From NCBI RefSeq assembly GCF_001294625.1, contig NZ_CP012677.1, forward strand, positions 2,790,001 through 2,854,000: a DNA stretch of 64,000 bases. The letters are read 5' to 3'. The notes beneath the pieces are model-generated. The model was not told the DNA's origin, ran no database searches, and saw only the letters and a program-made list of their open reading frames with translations. Positions 35,592 through 44,421 of the stretch are shown here, piece by piece. Made by a program: the position numbers and the translations under genes. The first letter of the stretch is position 1. Each line of letters begins with the position of its first letter. The DNA is from Arthrobacter alpinus. Its GTDB lineage: Bacteria; Actinomycetota; Actinomycetes; Actinomycetales; Micrococcaceae.

Positions 35592-36428
35592 TTAGCCCAG
35601 CGGTACGGGAACGACGTCCCACGGCGCAAGGCGCTCAGCCCCGCCGTCGGCCGCTGTCAGCACCCAGATGCCTTTGGCGTGCACGGCAACTGAGTGCTCC
35701 CAATGCGCTGCGCGAGCCTTGTCAACGGTCACTACCGTCCAGTCGTCGGCAAGCGTCTCGGTTGCAAGTCCACCGCGCACCAGCATGGGCTCCAAGGCAA
35801 GGCACATGCCGGGCTTGAGCTTGGGGCCGCGGTGTTTGGAGCTGTAGTTCAGGACATCCGGGGCCATATGCATGGCCGAGCCAATCCCATGACCCACATA
35901 GTCTTCCAGGATGCCGAATTCCTTACCAGGCGCCGAGGTGACGTATTCGTCGATGGAGTCGCCAATGTCTCCGACATACTTGGCGCCCGCCATCGCGGCG
36001 ATACCGCGCCACATGCTTTCCTCCGTGACGTCGCTCAAGCGGCGGTCCTCGGGGTCCTCAGTGGCTGGCCCTCCCACAATGGTGGTCCGGGCGGAATCGG
36101 AGTGCCAGCCTTCGACGATGGCGCCACCATCGATGGAGATGAGATCGCCGGCCTTCAGCACGCGGGTGCCGGGAATGCCGTGAACGACCTCTTCATTAAC
36201 CGAGGTGCAGATCGATGCCGGGAACCCGTGGTAGCCAAGGAAATTTGACGTGGCGCCGGCCTTCTTCAGGAGGGAGGCAAAGATCGCGTCAAGTTCCCCC
36301 GTGGTGACCCCCGGGGCGACGGCGGCTATTGTCTGATTCAGCGCGTCATCGAGAATGAGCCCGCTGCGATGCATGATGCGCATCTGGTCGATGGTTTTGT
36401 ATTCAATCCGTTGCTGGCCAAACGCCAT
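35592..36428 (-). CDS. map: Methionine aminopeptidase, type I
   Basis: A 278-residue metalloenzyme that removes N-terminal Met. The ligands are visible: Asp residues in ISIDGGAIVEGWHSDSART, His in YVGHGIGSAMHMAP and Glu in CLALEPML. FPASICTSVNEEVVHGIP holds the substrate-side residues. It follows adk, the usual secY-adk-map order, but a hairpin with a T-run lies just before it, so its expression may be partly uncoupled. Confidence 0.97.
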   Translation of the reverse strand: MAFGQQRIEYKTIDQMRIMHRSGLILDDALNQTIAAVAPGVTTGELDAIFASLLKKAGATSNFLGYHGFPASICTSVNEEVVHGIPGTRVLKAGDLISIDGGAIVEGWHSDSARTTIVGGPATEDPEDRRLSDVTEESMWRGIAAMAGAKYVGDIGDSIDEYVTSAPGKEFGILEDYVGHGIGSAMHMAPDVLNYSSKHRGPKLKPGMCLALEPMLVRGGLATETLADDWTVVTVDKARAAHWEHSVAVHAKGIWVLTAADGGAERLAPWDVVPVPLG

Positions 36429-36445
36429 GGCAGGATCCCTTCAGT

Positions 36446-36490
36446 GGAAAACTCTGAGGGCTCCTCCCCACAATGCGGGAAGGAGCCCTC
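36446..36490 (-). terminator. Terminator or attenuator between adk and map
   Basis: GAGGGCTCCT (36456) pairs with AGGAGCCCTC (36481), with three further inner pairs after one mismatch. On the minus strand it is followed by AGAGTTTT. It ends less than 20 bases before the map start, so read-through would be needed for adk-map co-transcription. Confidence 0.6.
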
Positions 36491-36540
36491 CTATCAAATC
36501 CGTACAACGCTCATACCAAGAACACTTTGTTGCAAGCGAA

Positions 36541-37110
36541 CTAGACGTCCCTGATGGCGTCCATGATCCGCTTAGTGACCTCATCCATCTCGCCGAGACC
36601 GTCGACCTTGGCAAGGATGCCTCGCTCCGCATAGCGGGCAACTACAACTTCGGTCTGTTCACGGTACAGGTCAAGACGGTGTCGAATGACTTTTTCATTA
36701 TCGTCGGTGCGTCCGGTTTCCACAGCCCGGCCATGCAGGCGCTTGACCAGTTCCTCGTCGTCGGCCGTCAGTTGCACGACGACGTCGAGCTTGAGCTGGG
36801 CGGCAGCAAGAATGTCATCGAGCTCATCCACCTGGCCGCTGGTGCGGGGGTACCCGTCGAGCAGGAAGCCGTTAGCGACGTCGTCCTGAGCGAGCCGGTC
36901 ACGAACCATCCGGTTGGTCACGGTGTCAGGAACAAAGTCACCGTTGTCGATGTACTTCTTTGCTTCCAGACCCAAGGGAGTCTCGCCCTTGACGTTGGCA
37001 CGGAAGATATCTCCTGTGGAAATGGCGACAATGCCCAATTCCGAGCAGATGCGTTCGGCCTGCGTACCTTTACCCGACCCGGGAGGTCCAATGATCAACA
37101 TTCTTGTCAT
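36541..37110 (-). CDS. adk: Adenylate kinase
   Basis: 189 residues. The P-loop is IIGPPGSGKGTQAERI, followed by ISTGDIFRANVKGETPLG and GFLLDGYPRTSGQVDELD. It is the short form without the zinc-type LID insertion, as is usual in actinobacteria. It overlaps the secY stop by 4 bases. A second in-frame ATG at 37101 would give MLIIGPP, also plausible. Confidence 0.97.
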   Translation of the reverse strand: MTRMLIIGPPGSGKGTQAERICSELGIVAISTGDIFRANVKGETPLGLEAKKYIDNGDFVPDTVTNRMVRDRLAQDDVANGFLLDGYPRTSGQVDELDDILAAAQLKLDVVVQLTADDEELVKRLHGRAVETGRTDDNEKVIRHRLDLYREQTEVVVARYAERGILAKVDGLGEMDEVTKRIMDAIRDV

Positions 37111-38432
37111 CGCAATAACCCTTCATAGTGGCGCTGCTGGAGCTGTGCATCAATCTGCTTGACCGTCTCCAACCCGACGCCAACGATAATCAGGATCGAG
37201 GTGCCGCCGAACGGGAAGTTCTGGTTTGCCCCGATCATGACCAAGGCAATCAGAGGAATCAGGGCGACAATACCCAGGTAGAGCGATCCCGGCAGGGTGA
37301 TTCTTGAAATAACGTACTGCAAGTAATCCTGCGTGGGTTTGCCGGCACGAATGCCGGGAATGAATCCACCATACTTCTTCATGTTGTCGGAGACTTCTTC
37401 AGGGTTGAAGGTGATCGCGACATAAAAGTACGTAAAGCCGATTGTCAGCAGGAAGTACATCAGCATGTAGATCGGGTGATCGCCACGCGTGAGGTAGTTG
37501 TTGATCCATTCCACCCAACCCGGCAAGTCTGCAGAATTCGCCGGCGTGGCAAACTGTGCAAGCAAGGCAGGAAGGTACAGCATCGAGGACGCGAAGATGA
37601 CCGGTATAACACCGGCCATGTTGACCTTGATCGGAATATACGTACTGGTCCCCCCCATGGTGCGTCGCCCGATCATACGCTTGGCGTACTGCACCGGGAC
37701 TCGGCGCTGGGACTGTTCAACAAACACCACTAGTGCCACCACAACGAGGCCAACGGCCATGACGATCAAGAAGGTGCCCCAACCCTGGGTCTTCAAGATG
37801 GCGCCCAAGGAAGTCGGAAACTGCGCAGAAATGGCGGTGAAGATCAACAGGGACATGCCGTTGCCGACACCCTTTTCGGTGACAAGCTCGCCCATCCACA
37901 TGATCAAACCGGAACCGGCGGTCAAGGTGATGATCAACAGCAAAATGGTAATCAGGCTGTCGTTGGGGATCAAGGCGCCAGGGGTGCCTGCGGCACCACA
38001 TCCAGCAAAAAGTTGTCCGGAACGGGCAAGTGTCACCAAGGTGGTGGCGTTGAGCAGACCCAATGCGATGGTCAGGTAGCGGGTGTACTGAGTCAGCTTG
38101 CCCTGGCCCTGGGCTCCTTCAAGGTGAAGTTCCTGGAAACGGGGAATCACCACACGCAACAACTGGACGATGATGCTCGCGGTGATGTAGGGCATAATAC
38201 CCAACGCGAAAATGGAGACTTGGAGCAAGGCGCCACCGCTGAACAAGTTCACGAGCTGATAGATGCCCTGAGAAGTGTCAGCAGCGTTCACGCACTGTTG
38301 GACGTTGCGGTAATCAATTCCTGGCGAGGGGATGAAAGCACCCAAGCGGAAGATGGCAAGGATTCCGAGCGTGAACAACAACTTGCGTCGCAGATCAGGC
38401 GTGCGAAAGGCGCGGCCAAATGCGGTAAGCAA
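37107..38432 (-). CDS. secY: Preprotein translocase subunit SecY
   Basis: A 441-residue core channel of the Sec translocon with ten predicted helices. Recognisable stretches are FTLGILAIFRLGAFIPSPGI (TM1), GIMPYITASIIVQLL (TM2), LIMWMGELVTEKGVGNGMSL and the cytoplasmic loop GGFIPGIRAGKPT. The start is TTG 38432, decided by a strong AGGAGG 4-9 bases upstream. It overlaps adk. A terminator separates it from rplO, so secY-adk appear to have their own promoter. Confidence 0.96.
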   Translation of the reverse strand: MLTAFGRAFRTPDLRRKLLFTLGILAIFRLGAFIPSPGIDYRNVQQCVNAADTSQGIYQLVNLFSGGALLQVSIFALGIMPYITASIIVQLLRVVIPRFQELHLEGAQGQGKLTQYTRYLTIALGLLNATTLVTLARSGQLFAGCGAAGTPGALIPNDSLITILLLIITLTAGSGLIMWMGELVTEKGVGNGMSLLIFTAISAQFPTSLGAILKTQGWGTFLIVMAVGLVVVALVVFVEQSQRRVPVQYAKRMIGRRTMGGTSTYIPIKVNMAGVIPVIFASSMLYLPALLAQFATPANSADLPGWVEWINNYLTRGDHPIYMLMYFLLTIGFTYFYVAITFNPEEVSDNMKKYGGFIPGIRAGKPTQDYLQYVISRITLPGSLYLGIVALIPLIALVMIGANQNFPFGGTSILIIVGVGLETVKQIDAQLQQRHYEGLLR

Positions 38433-38488
38433 GCGTCCTCCTGATGTGTAGTGGTTGCAATGGGTTCATAGTTGAGGCCCAAGGAAAG

Positions 38489-38494
38489 ATTCTA
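38489..38494 (-). promoter_or_regulatory. Candidate -10 box for secY
   Basis: TAGAAT on the minus strand, 5 of 6 consensus bases, 57 bases before the secY start and downstream of the rplO terminator. No good -35 box is seen. Confidence 0.35.
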
Positions 38495-38575
38495 GCCGGT
38501 GATCTAGCTCGCACTGAAACCGAAAGGACTCAAATACTCCGGAGTCGGTGGCAGAATACAATCCGCCAGTGACGC

Positions 38576-38621
38576 AAAAGACCCTTGGCGGGCGGAACGT
38601 AAGCTCCGCCCACCAAGAGTC
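38576..38621 (-). terminator. Terminator between rplO and secY
   Basis: Two 18-base arms (38580-38597 and 38604-38621) pair with a few mismatches around a 6-base loop. On the minus strand the stem is followed by TTTT. It marks the end of the spc operon. Confidence 0.75.
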
Positions 38622-38651
38622 TATTCGCTAGATGTGCGCATTTAGGACGTT

Positions 38652-39134
38652 TTACAGTCCGGTGGTGGTGCCACCTGCAGCAGTGATCTTCTCTACTGCG
38701 CTGGTGGAGAATGCGTGGGCCGTGATATCAACCTTGACGGTGATATCGCCGGTGCCCAGCACCTTGACGGGCTGGTTCTTGCGAACTGCACCCTTTTCAA
38801 CCAGAGCCTCGACGGTGACAACGCCACCTTCGGGGAAGAGCTCGTTCAGCTTGTCCAGGTTAACAACCTGGAACTCAACGCGGAACGGGTTCTTGAAGCC
38901 ACGCAGCTTCGGCAGGCGCATGTGCAGCGGCAACTGGCCGCCGGCAAAGCCAGCCTTGATCTGGTAGCGAGCCTTGGTACCCTTGGTACCGCGGCCTGCA
39001 GTCTTACCCTTGGAACCTTCACCGCGGCCAACACGGGTTTTAGCCGTCTTGGCACCAGGTGCCGGGCGCAGGTGGTGAACCTTCAGTGTATTCTGCTTCT
39101 GCGCAGTTTCTACAGTCTTCTTTTCAGCAGCCAC
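38652..39134 (-). CDS. rplO: 50S ribosomal protein L15
   Basis: 160 residues. [35 protein letters not shown] and [20 protein letters not shown] are typical of L15. A 15-residue lead precedes the usual start of homology. It is 2 bases after rpmD and is the last gene before the spc terminator. Confidence 0.97.
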   Translation of the reverse strand: MAAEKKTVETAQKQNTLKVHHLRPAPGAKTAKTRVGRGEGSKGKTAGRGTKGTKARYQIKAGFAGGQLPLHMRLPKLRGFKNPFRVEFQVVNLDKLNELFPEGGVVTVEALVEKGAVRKNQPVKVLGTGDITVKVDITAHAFSTSAVEKITAAGGTTTGL

Positions 39135-39136
39135 TT

Positions 39137-39349
39137 CTACTTCGCCTCCTCAACCTTTACCAGGTGCGGAACCGTGTTGATCATGCCAACGGTCACTGCA
39201 TCAGCCGTACGAACGACGGAGTCGCCGATGTGCTTCAGGCCCAGTGAGCGAAGGCAATCCTTCTGGTTCTGCTTGACGCCAATGACGCCCTTGGTCTGTG
39301 TGATTTCAAGCTTCTTCTCAGAAACCTGAACATTCTTCGGTGTAGTCAT
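39137..39349 (-). CDS. rpmD: 50S ribosomal protein L30
   Basis: 70 residues, with [20 protein letters not shown] and [15 protein letters not shown], the standard L30 core. Its ATG shares a base with the rpsE stop (TAATG). Confidence 0.97.
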   Translation of the reverse strand: MTTPKNVQVSEKKLEITQTKGVIGVKQNQKDCLRSLGLKHIGDSVVRTADAVTVGMINTVPHLVKVEEAK

Positions 39350-40056
39350 TACAGGCCCGCCTTTTGCATATTGCGCAACAGTACGGCCGGAGCAACCTCA
39401 TCCAAAGGCAAACCGCGGCGAGCCGCAACAGCCTTGGGGTCTTCCAGTGCCTTCAGTGCAGCAACAGTTGCGTGAACAATGTTGATTGCATTGGAGGAAC
39501 CCAGTGACTTGGACAGCACGTCGTGGATTCCAACGCATTCCAGGATGGCGCGGACCGGGCCACCGGCGATAACGCCGGTACCGGCGGCAGCCGGACGCAA
39601 CATGACGACGCCGGCAGCGGCCTCACCCTGCACGCGGTGCGGAACCGTCTTGCCGATGAGCGGGACGCGGAAGAAGGACTTCTTGGCTTCTTCAACACCC
39701 TTGGCAATGGCTGCGGGAACTTCCTTAGCCTTGCCGTAACCGACGCCAACCATACCGTTGCCGTCGCCGACGATCACGAGAGCGGTGAAGCTGAAGCGAC
39801 GACCACCCTTGACGACCTTGGCAACGCGGTTGATGTTGACAACGCGCTCGATGAACTGGTTCTTCTCGGCCTCACGGCCACCATCGCGCCCACGGCCACG
39901 GCCGCCGTCGCGACCGCCTTCGCGGCCTCCACGAGCACCGTCGCGGCCACCGCGGCCACGGCCGGCGTCAGCTGCTGCTGCGTCGGTCTTGACTGCCGCT
40001 CCGTCAGTTGCAGTTGCTTCTGACACAGTGTTCTCCTTGTTAATGTTTTCGGTCAC
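39349..40056 (-). CDS. rpsE: 30S ribosomal protein S5 with Arg/Gly-rich N-terminal tail
   Basis: 235 residues against about 165-170 in E. coli. The S5 core starts near residue 66 ([20 protein letters not shown]) and includes [20 protein letters not shown] and the C-terminal [20 protein letters not shown]. Residues 30-63 or so are dense in Gly, Arg and Asp ([13 protein letters not shown]), an RG-rich disordered extension known from actinobacterial S5. It overlaps rplR by 4 bases. Confidence 0.96.
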   Translation of the reverse strand: MTENINKENTVSEATATDGAAVKTDAAAADAGRGRGGRDGARGGREGGRDGGRGRGRDGGREAEKNQFIERVVNINRVAKVVKGGRRFSFTALVIVGDGNGMVGVGYGKAKEVPAAIAKGVEEAKKSFFRVPLIGKTVPHRVQGEAAAGVVMLRPAAAGTGVIAGGPVRAILECVGIHDVLSKSLGSSNAINIVHATVAALKALEDPKAVAARRGLPLDEVAPAVLLRNMQKAGL

Positions 40057-40424
40057 AGTGCCAGACCACCTTCACGTGCGCCGTCAGCAATAGCTGCAAC
40101 ACGGCCGTGGTAGCGGTTTCCGCCGCGGTCGAAAACGACAGCTTCAATGCCGGCGGCCTTGGCGCGCTCAGCAACGAGCTCACCAATACGCTTGGCCTTG
40201 GCTGTCTTGTCGCCTTCGAAGACACGCATGTCTGCTTCCAGGGTCGATGCCGACACCAGGGTCAAACCCTGGGTGTCATCGATGACCTGCACGAATACGT
40301 GGCGGGCAGAGCGGTTGACTACCAGGCGCGGACGCGCGGTAGTTCCACTGACGCGCTTACGAACGCGCAGGTGACGACGGCCGCGTGCTGCGGCCTTGGA
40401 CTTTCCTCTTACGGATAGTGCCAT
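40053..40424 (-). CDS. rplR: 50S ribosomal protein L18
   Basis: 123 residues. It begins [20 protein letters not shown] and has [20 protein letters not shown] and the C-terminal [20 protein letters not shown], typical of 5S rRNA-binding L18. It lies 2 bases after rplF. Confidence 0.97.
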   Translation of the reverse strand: MALSVRGKSKAAARGRRHLRVRKRVSGTTARPRLVVNRSARHVFVQVIDDTQGLTLVSASTLEADMRVFEGDKTAKAKRIGELVAERAKAAGIEAVVFDRGGNRYHGRVAAIADGAREGGLAL

Positions 40425-40426
40425 GG

Positions 40427-40963
40427 TTACTTACCAGCCTTTCCGACCTTGCGGCGGATGATTTCGCCGGCGTAGCGTACGCCCTTACCCTTGTACGGGT
40501 CGGGCCTGCGCAGCTTGCGGATGTTGGCAGCAACTTCGCCCACCTGCTGCTTGTCAATACCTGACACGGAAAGCTTAGTGGGGCTCTCAACAGTCAGTGT
40601 GATGCCCTCGGGTGCCTCAACGACAACCGGGTGGCTGTAGCCCAGAGCGAACTCCAGGTTATTGCCCTTGGCGAGTACACGGTAACCGGTGCCAACAATT
40701 TCCAGCTTCTTCTCGTAGCCTTTGGTGACACCGATGATCAGGTTGTCAATGAGGGTGCGAGTCAGACCGTGGAGTGCGCGCGAGTTGCGCTCATCGTTGG
40801 GGCGGCTAACCGTGATGGTGTTCTCTTCGAGAGCAACCGTGATGGGGCTGGCAATTGTGTGCTCCAGCGATCCCTTCGGGCCTTTGACGGAAACCAGGTT
40901 TTCTTCAACCTTGATTTCTACGCCGGCAGGCACAGAGATGGGGAGACGTCCAATACGTGACAT
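40427..40963 (-). CDS. rplF: 50S ribosomal protein L6
   Basis: 178 residues. It starts [20 protein letters not shown] and ends with [18 protein letters not shown] and a short basic end, the typical L6 C-terminus. I chose ATG 40963; the frame is open further upstream but the homology starts at MSRIG. The 22-base gap from rpsH includes an AGAGAAGGGAAAG purine tract suited to ribosome binding. Confidence 0.97.
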   Translation of the reverse strand: MSRIGRLPISVPAGVEIKVEENLVSVKGPKGSLEHTIASPITVALEENTITVSRPNDERNSRALHGLTRTLIDNLIIGVTKGYEKKLEIVGTGYRVLAKGNNLEFALGYSHPVVVEAPEGITLTVESPTKLSVSGIDKQQVGEVAANIRKLRRPDPYKGKGVRYAGEIIRRKVGKAGK

Positions 40964-40985
40964 TTTTCTTTCCCTTCTCTCTCTA

Positions 40986-41384
40986 CTACCAGACGTAGGC
41001 GAGGACTTCCCCACCCACGCCCTTCTTGGCAGCCTGACGGTCGGTCAAAAGACCTGAAGACGTCGACAGGATAGCGACACCCAAACCACCCAAAACGTTG
41101 GGGAGGTTCGTGGACTTCGCGTAAACACGCAGTCCCGGCTTGGAGATGCGTCGCAGGCCAGCGATTGAACGCTCACGTGTGGGGCCGTACTTCAAGTCGA
41201 TGGTCAGCTTCTTGCCAACTTCGGCGTCTTCAACCTTCCAGGCAGCAATGTAGCCCTGTGCCTTGAGGATGTCGGCGATGTGGCCTTTGAGCTTGCTAAA
41301 CGGCATGGACACGGTGTCGTGGTGTGCCGAGTTTGCGTTGCGCAGACGCGTAAGCATGTCTGCGACAGGATCTGTCATTGTCAT
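40986..41384 (-). CDS. rpsH: 30S ribosomal protein S8
   Basis: 132 residues. [19 protein letters not shown] and the C-terminal [11 protein letters not shown] are diagnostic. Two in-frame ATGs (41384 and 41378) are possible starts. The 103-base gap to rplE is too short for rpsN, which often lies here. Confidence 0.97.
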   Translation of the reverse strand: MTMTDPVADMLTRLRNANSAHHDTVSMPFSKLKGHIADILKAQGYIAAWKVEDAEVGKKLTIDLKYGPTRERSIAGLRRISKPGLRVYAKSTNLPNVLGGLGVAILSTSSGLLTDRQAAKKGVGGEVLAYVW

Positions 41385-41487
41385 TTGGGCGCTTGCCCTT
41401 CCTCGTAACGGTTTCCTCCACGTGACCTGAAGACGACGGCATCATGTGCCAATGCTCCAAGCCCGCAGAACGGACCTTTTACGTAGA

Positions 41488-42072
41488 TTATTTATCTTCG
41501 GATTTAAACGGGAAGCCAAGCGCCTTGAGCAGCGCGCGGCCTTCGTTATCGGTCTTGGCGGTGGTCACGACAGTGATGTCCATGCCGCGAACGCGGTCAA
41601 TGGAATCCTGATCGATCTCGTGGAACATAACCTGTTCGGTCAGACCGAAGGTGTAGTTACCATTGCCGTCGAACTGCTTGCCGCTCAAGCCGCGGAAATC
41701 GCGGATACGGGGCAGTGCCAACGTGACCAAGCGGTCAAGGAATTCCCACATGCGGTCTCCACGCAGCGTGGCGTGGCAACCGATCGGCATGCCTTCGCGC
41801 AGTTTGAACTGGGCGATCGACTTGCGGGCCTTGGAAACCTGAGGCTTCTGGCCGGTGATGGCTGTGAGGTCGCGAACGGCGCCGTCGATGATCTTGGAGT
41901 CCTTAGCGGCTTCTCCAACACCCATGTTGACAACGACCTTCACCAGGCGCGGAACCTGGTTGACGTTCGCGTACTTGAATTCCTCTACCAGCGTCGCCTT
42001 GATTTCCGCTGCATAGCGGGTCTTCAGACGAGGCGTGATCTTAGGTGTGTTCTCTGCAACTACGGCGCTCAT
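41488..42072 (-). CDS. rplE: 50S ribosomal protein L5
   Basis: 194 residues with [58 protein letters not shown] and [20 protein letters not shown], all standard for L5, which binds 5S rRNA. It overlaps rplX by 4 bases. Confidence 0.97.
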   Translation of the reverse strand: MSAVVAENTPKITPRLKTRYAAEIKATLVEEFKYANVNQVPRLVKVVVNMGVGEAAKDSKIIDGAVRDLTAITGQKPQVSKARKSIAQFKLREGMPIGCHATLRGDRMWEFLDRLVTLALPRIRDFRGLSGKQFDGNGNYTFGLTEQVMFHEIDQDSIDRVRGMDITVVTTAKTDNEGRALLKALGFPFKSEDK

Positions 42073-42431
42073 GCCAGATCCTTCCCCGAGGTCTTGGCAA
42101 CGCGGATGCGTACTTGACGCTCGCGGCCGTCGCGCTCTACGGTTTCGATGCGGTAGCCGACGCGAGTCGGCTTCTTGGTGGACGGGTCCACCACAGCAAC
42201 GTTTGAGGCGTGAATGGGTGCCTCGACGATTTCAATGCCACCAGTGTTGGTGCCACGTTCCGTCTGACCGGCCTTGGTGTGCTTGGTGACGCGGTTTACG
42301 CCTTCAACCAACACGCGGTTGGTATCGGTGTAAACCTTCAGGACCTTGCCCTGCTTGCCACGGTCGCCGCCACGTTCGGCCTTGCCACCTGTGATGACCT
42401 GAACCAGGTCACCCTTTTTGATCTTAGCCAT
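42069..42431 (-). CDS. rplX: 50S ribosomal protein L24
   Basis: 120 residues. [20 protein letters not shown] (KOW motif), [19 protein letters not shown] and [18 protein letters not shown] place it in the L24 family. It is 3 bases after rplN. Confidence 0.97.
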   Translation of the reverse strand: MAKIKKGDLVQVITGGKAERGGDRGKQGKVLKVYTDTNRVLVEGVNRVTKHTKAGQTERGTNTGGIEIVEAPIHASNVAVVDPSTKKPTRVGYRIETVERDGRERQVRIRVAKTSGKDLA

Positions 42432-42434
42432 AAG

Positions 42435-42803
42435 TTACAGCACCTCCGGAGCCAACGAGATGATCTTCATGAACTTCTTGTCCCGAAGTTCACGGCCAAC
42501 CGGGCCGAAGATACGGGTTCCACGGGGGTCCCCGTCGCTCTTGAGAAGCACAGCGGCGTTCTCATCGAACTTGATGTAGGAACCGTCTGAACGACGACGT
42601 TCCTTCTTTGTGCGAACGATGACAGCCTTGACGACGTCACCCTTCTTTACGTTTCCGCCGGGAATTGCGTCCTTGACGGTAGCGACGATTGTGTCGCCAA
42701 TGCCTGCGTAGCGGCGCCCAGATCCACCGAGAACGCGGATTGTCAAGATTTCCTTGGCACCCGTGTTGTCGGCGACCTTAAGCCGCGACTCCTGCTGAAT
42801 CAC
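42435..42803 (-). CDS. rplN: 50S ribosomal protein L14
   Basis: 122 residues from GTG 42803, exactly the family length ([20 protein letters not shown] to [10 protein letters not shown]). AGGAGA lies 8 bases before this GTG. The frame is open to an ATG at 42839, but the extra residues have no L14 homology. First gene of the spc operon, preceded by a 582-base gap. Confidence 0.96.
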   Translation of the reverse strand: MIQQESRLKVADNTGAKEILTIRVLGGSGRRYAGIGDTIVATVKDAIPGGNVKKGDVVKAVIVRTKKERRRSDGSYIKFDENAAVLLKSDGDPRGTRIFGPVGRELRDKKFMKIISLAPEVL

Positions 42804-43156
42804 TAGTGTCTCCTGTTCGTCGCGCCGGTTCTTGGCCATAAAACATCTATGGATAAGCCTTGCGGAACGTATTGATCGGGATGTCTCTCGACGTGCCTGG
42901 ATTTTGCCAAAACACGCCTAAATACCTCATGCCAACTGCACTTTCCGTACCGGCAGTGCGGATAAATCCACAGTCCAGACGGCAGTTTGTAGTGGCACGA
43001 ACATTTACGAGGTAATTGTGCACCTACTGCCGCTACCGAAAAACGGCGGCACAGAAAAGGCGCAGCAATAAACAATCCTAGCACGACGGCGGAACCACAC
43101 GTTACGCCGCCGGCTCCCCACTGGCGTTACCTCGCGCACAATCGTCGCTCCGCATA

Positions 43157-43257
43157 GGCCGAAGGAGCTGCGTTCTCGTAGGCGACGTAAAGGAGACGCT
43201 AAGGCCGCCCGCGGCCGTGTGTCGGATAGTCGCCGAGAGAATGTTGCTCCTTCGGCC
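43157..43257 (-). other. Large imperfect inverted repeat enclosing a perfect hairpin
   Basis: 43157-43186 and 43229-43257 pair through GGCCGAAGGAGC/GCTCCTTCGGCC, TTCTC and GGCGAC/GTCGCC. The enclosed 42 bases contain the hairpin GGCCGC-cc-GCGGCC (43203-43216). It could be a structured leader, a small RNA or an inserted palindromic repeat. Confidence 0.5.
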
Positions 43258-43311
43258 CACACTCGGGACCGCTCGCCTACCGCGAGCTGGCCGGCGTCGG
43301 TGGCTAAACGG

Positions 43312-43349
43312 CGTTGGGCCCGCCGCCACAAGTGGCAACGGGCCCAACG
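43312..43349 (-). terminator. Likely terminator of the S10 operon after rpsQ
   Basis: Arms 43312-43329 and 43332-43349 match at 16 of 18 positions and contain CGTTGGGCCCG/CGGGCCCAACG. There is no strong T-run after it on the minus strand. Confidence 0.55.
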
Positions 43350-43385
43350 TTTTAGTAAACAACCACGCAAAAGTGCGTGAGTGGC

Positions 43386-43682
43386 TTACTTAGCCTTCTC
43401 TACGATCTCAACCAGGCGGAAACGCTTGGTAGCGGAGAGCGGGCGGGTCTCGGAGATGATGACCAGGTCGCCGATGCCGGCGCTGTTCTCTTCATCGTGA
43501 GCCTTGATCTTCTTGTTGCGTCGCAACACCTTGCCGTAGAGGGCGTGCTTTACACGGTCCTCAACTTCGACAACGATCGTCTTCTCCATTTTGTCGGAGA
43601 CGACGTAGCCGCGCAGCTTCTTACGCTCGCCGCGGACAACAGTCTCCGCGCCGGCTTCATTGTTGTTTACAGAATCGCTCAC
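43386..43682 (-). CDS. rpsQ: 30S ribosomal protein S17
   Basis: 98 residues. [20 protein letters not shown] and [20 protein letters not shown] are typical S17. The start is GTG 43682, overlapping rpmC by 4 bases. The N-terminal 18 residues or so are an Asn/Glu-rich lead. Last gene of the S10 operon here. Confidence 0.97.
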   Translation of the reverse strand: MSDSVNNNEAGAETVVRGERKKLRGYVVSDKMEKTIVVEVEDRVKHALYGKVLRRNKKIKAHDEENSAGIGDLVIISETRPLSATKRFRLVEIVEKAK

Positions 43683-44002
43683 TTGGCGTCCTCCTCAGAT
43701 GTAACAGCCTTCTTGGAGGCCTTTTTGGCTTCCTTGTCAGCCTTCTTGGAGGCCTTCTCCACGGGTGCTGCGGCAACGACGTCCGGGCGAATGCCCAGCT
43801 CGCGCTCACGCATCACTGTGTAGATACGGGCGATGTCGCGCTTGACAACGCGCAGGCGACCGTGGCTTTCCAACTGACCGGTGGCCGACTGGAAGCGCAG
43901 GTTGAATAGCTCTTCCTTAGCCTTGCGGAGTTCTTCAACAAGACGCTCGTTGTCGAACCCGTCAAGCTGTGCGGGCGCAAGATCCTTAGATCCAACTGAC
44001 AT
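43679..44002 (-). CDS. rpmC: 50S ribosomal protein L29 with Lys-rich tail
   Basis: 107 residues; most bacterial L29 have 60-75. The core (about 8-75) is [20 protein letters not shown]...[13 protein letters not shown]. The last 30 residues alternate Lys, Ala and acidic residues ([18 protein letters not shown]), a low-complexity extension. It is 2 bases after rplP and overlaps rpsQ. Confidence 0.95.
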   Translation of the reverse strand: MSVGSKDLAPAQLDGFDNERLVEELRKAKEELFNLRFQSATGQLESHGRLRVVKRDIARIYTVMRERELGIRPDVVAAAPVEKASKKADKEAKKASKKAVTSEEDAK

Positions 44003-44004
44003 CT

Positions 44005-44421
44005 CTACTCACCACCTTCGCGACGCACGATGCGTGCTTTCAACGGCAGCTTGTGAATTGCCAGGCGCAATGCCTCGCGAGCTACCTCTTCTGATACGCC
44101 GGAGAGTTCAAAGAGAACGCGACCGGGCTTGACATTCGCAATCCACCACTCGGGCGAACCCTTACCGGAACCCATGCGGGTTTCGGCAGGCTTCTTCGTC
44201 AACGGACGGTCAGGGTAGATGTTGATCCACACCTTTCCGCCACGCTTGATGTGACGAGTCATGGCGATACGAGCGGACTCGATCTGGCGGTTGGTGACGT
44301 AAGCAGGCGTCAGGGCCTGAATGCCCCACTCGCCAAACGAAACCGTGGTGCCGCCAGTAGCCTGACCGGTTCGACCCGGGTGGTGCTGCTTGCGGAACTT
44401 TACTCGACGTGGGATAAGCAT
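44005..44421 (-). CDS. rplP: 50S ribosomal protein L16
   Basis: 138 residues, normal length. [40 protein letters not shown] and [20 protein letters not shown] are diagnostic. It directly follows rpsC with no gap. Confidence 0.98.
   Translation of the reverse strand: MLIPRRVKFRKQHHPGRTGQATGGTTVSFGEWGIQALTPAYVTNRQIESARIAMTRHIKRGGKVWINIYPDRPLTKKPAETRMGSGKGSPEWWIANVKPGRVLFELSGVSEEVAREALRLAIHKLPLKARIVRREGGE

Larger units (their letters stand above)
42804..43385 (-). other. Long gap between S10 (rpsQ) and spc (rplN) operons
   Basis: 582 bases with no gene that I can support. From the S10 side it holds a terminator-like hairpin (43312-43349), a small hairpin GCTCGC-n5-GCGAGC (43271-43287) and a larger folded element (43157-43257). 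About 350 bases that should include the spc promoter follow. No convincing promoter boxes were found. Confidence 0.6.

Noticed and set aside
35181..35693. Open frame reading through the 56-base array
   Set aside because: The unit length is not a multiple of three, so each unit is read in a different frame. The frame is an accident of missing stops.
42804..42839. Longer rplN start at ATG 42839
   Set aside because: The extra 12 residues lie outside the L14 family, while GTG 42803 has a good ribosome binding site and gives the exact family length.
43005..43370. Possible small gene in the rpsQ-rplN gap
   Set aside because: The frames here are Arg/Cys-rich, overlap strong inverted repeats and show no family resemblance.
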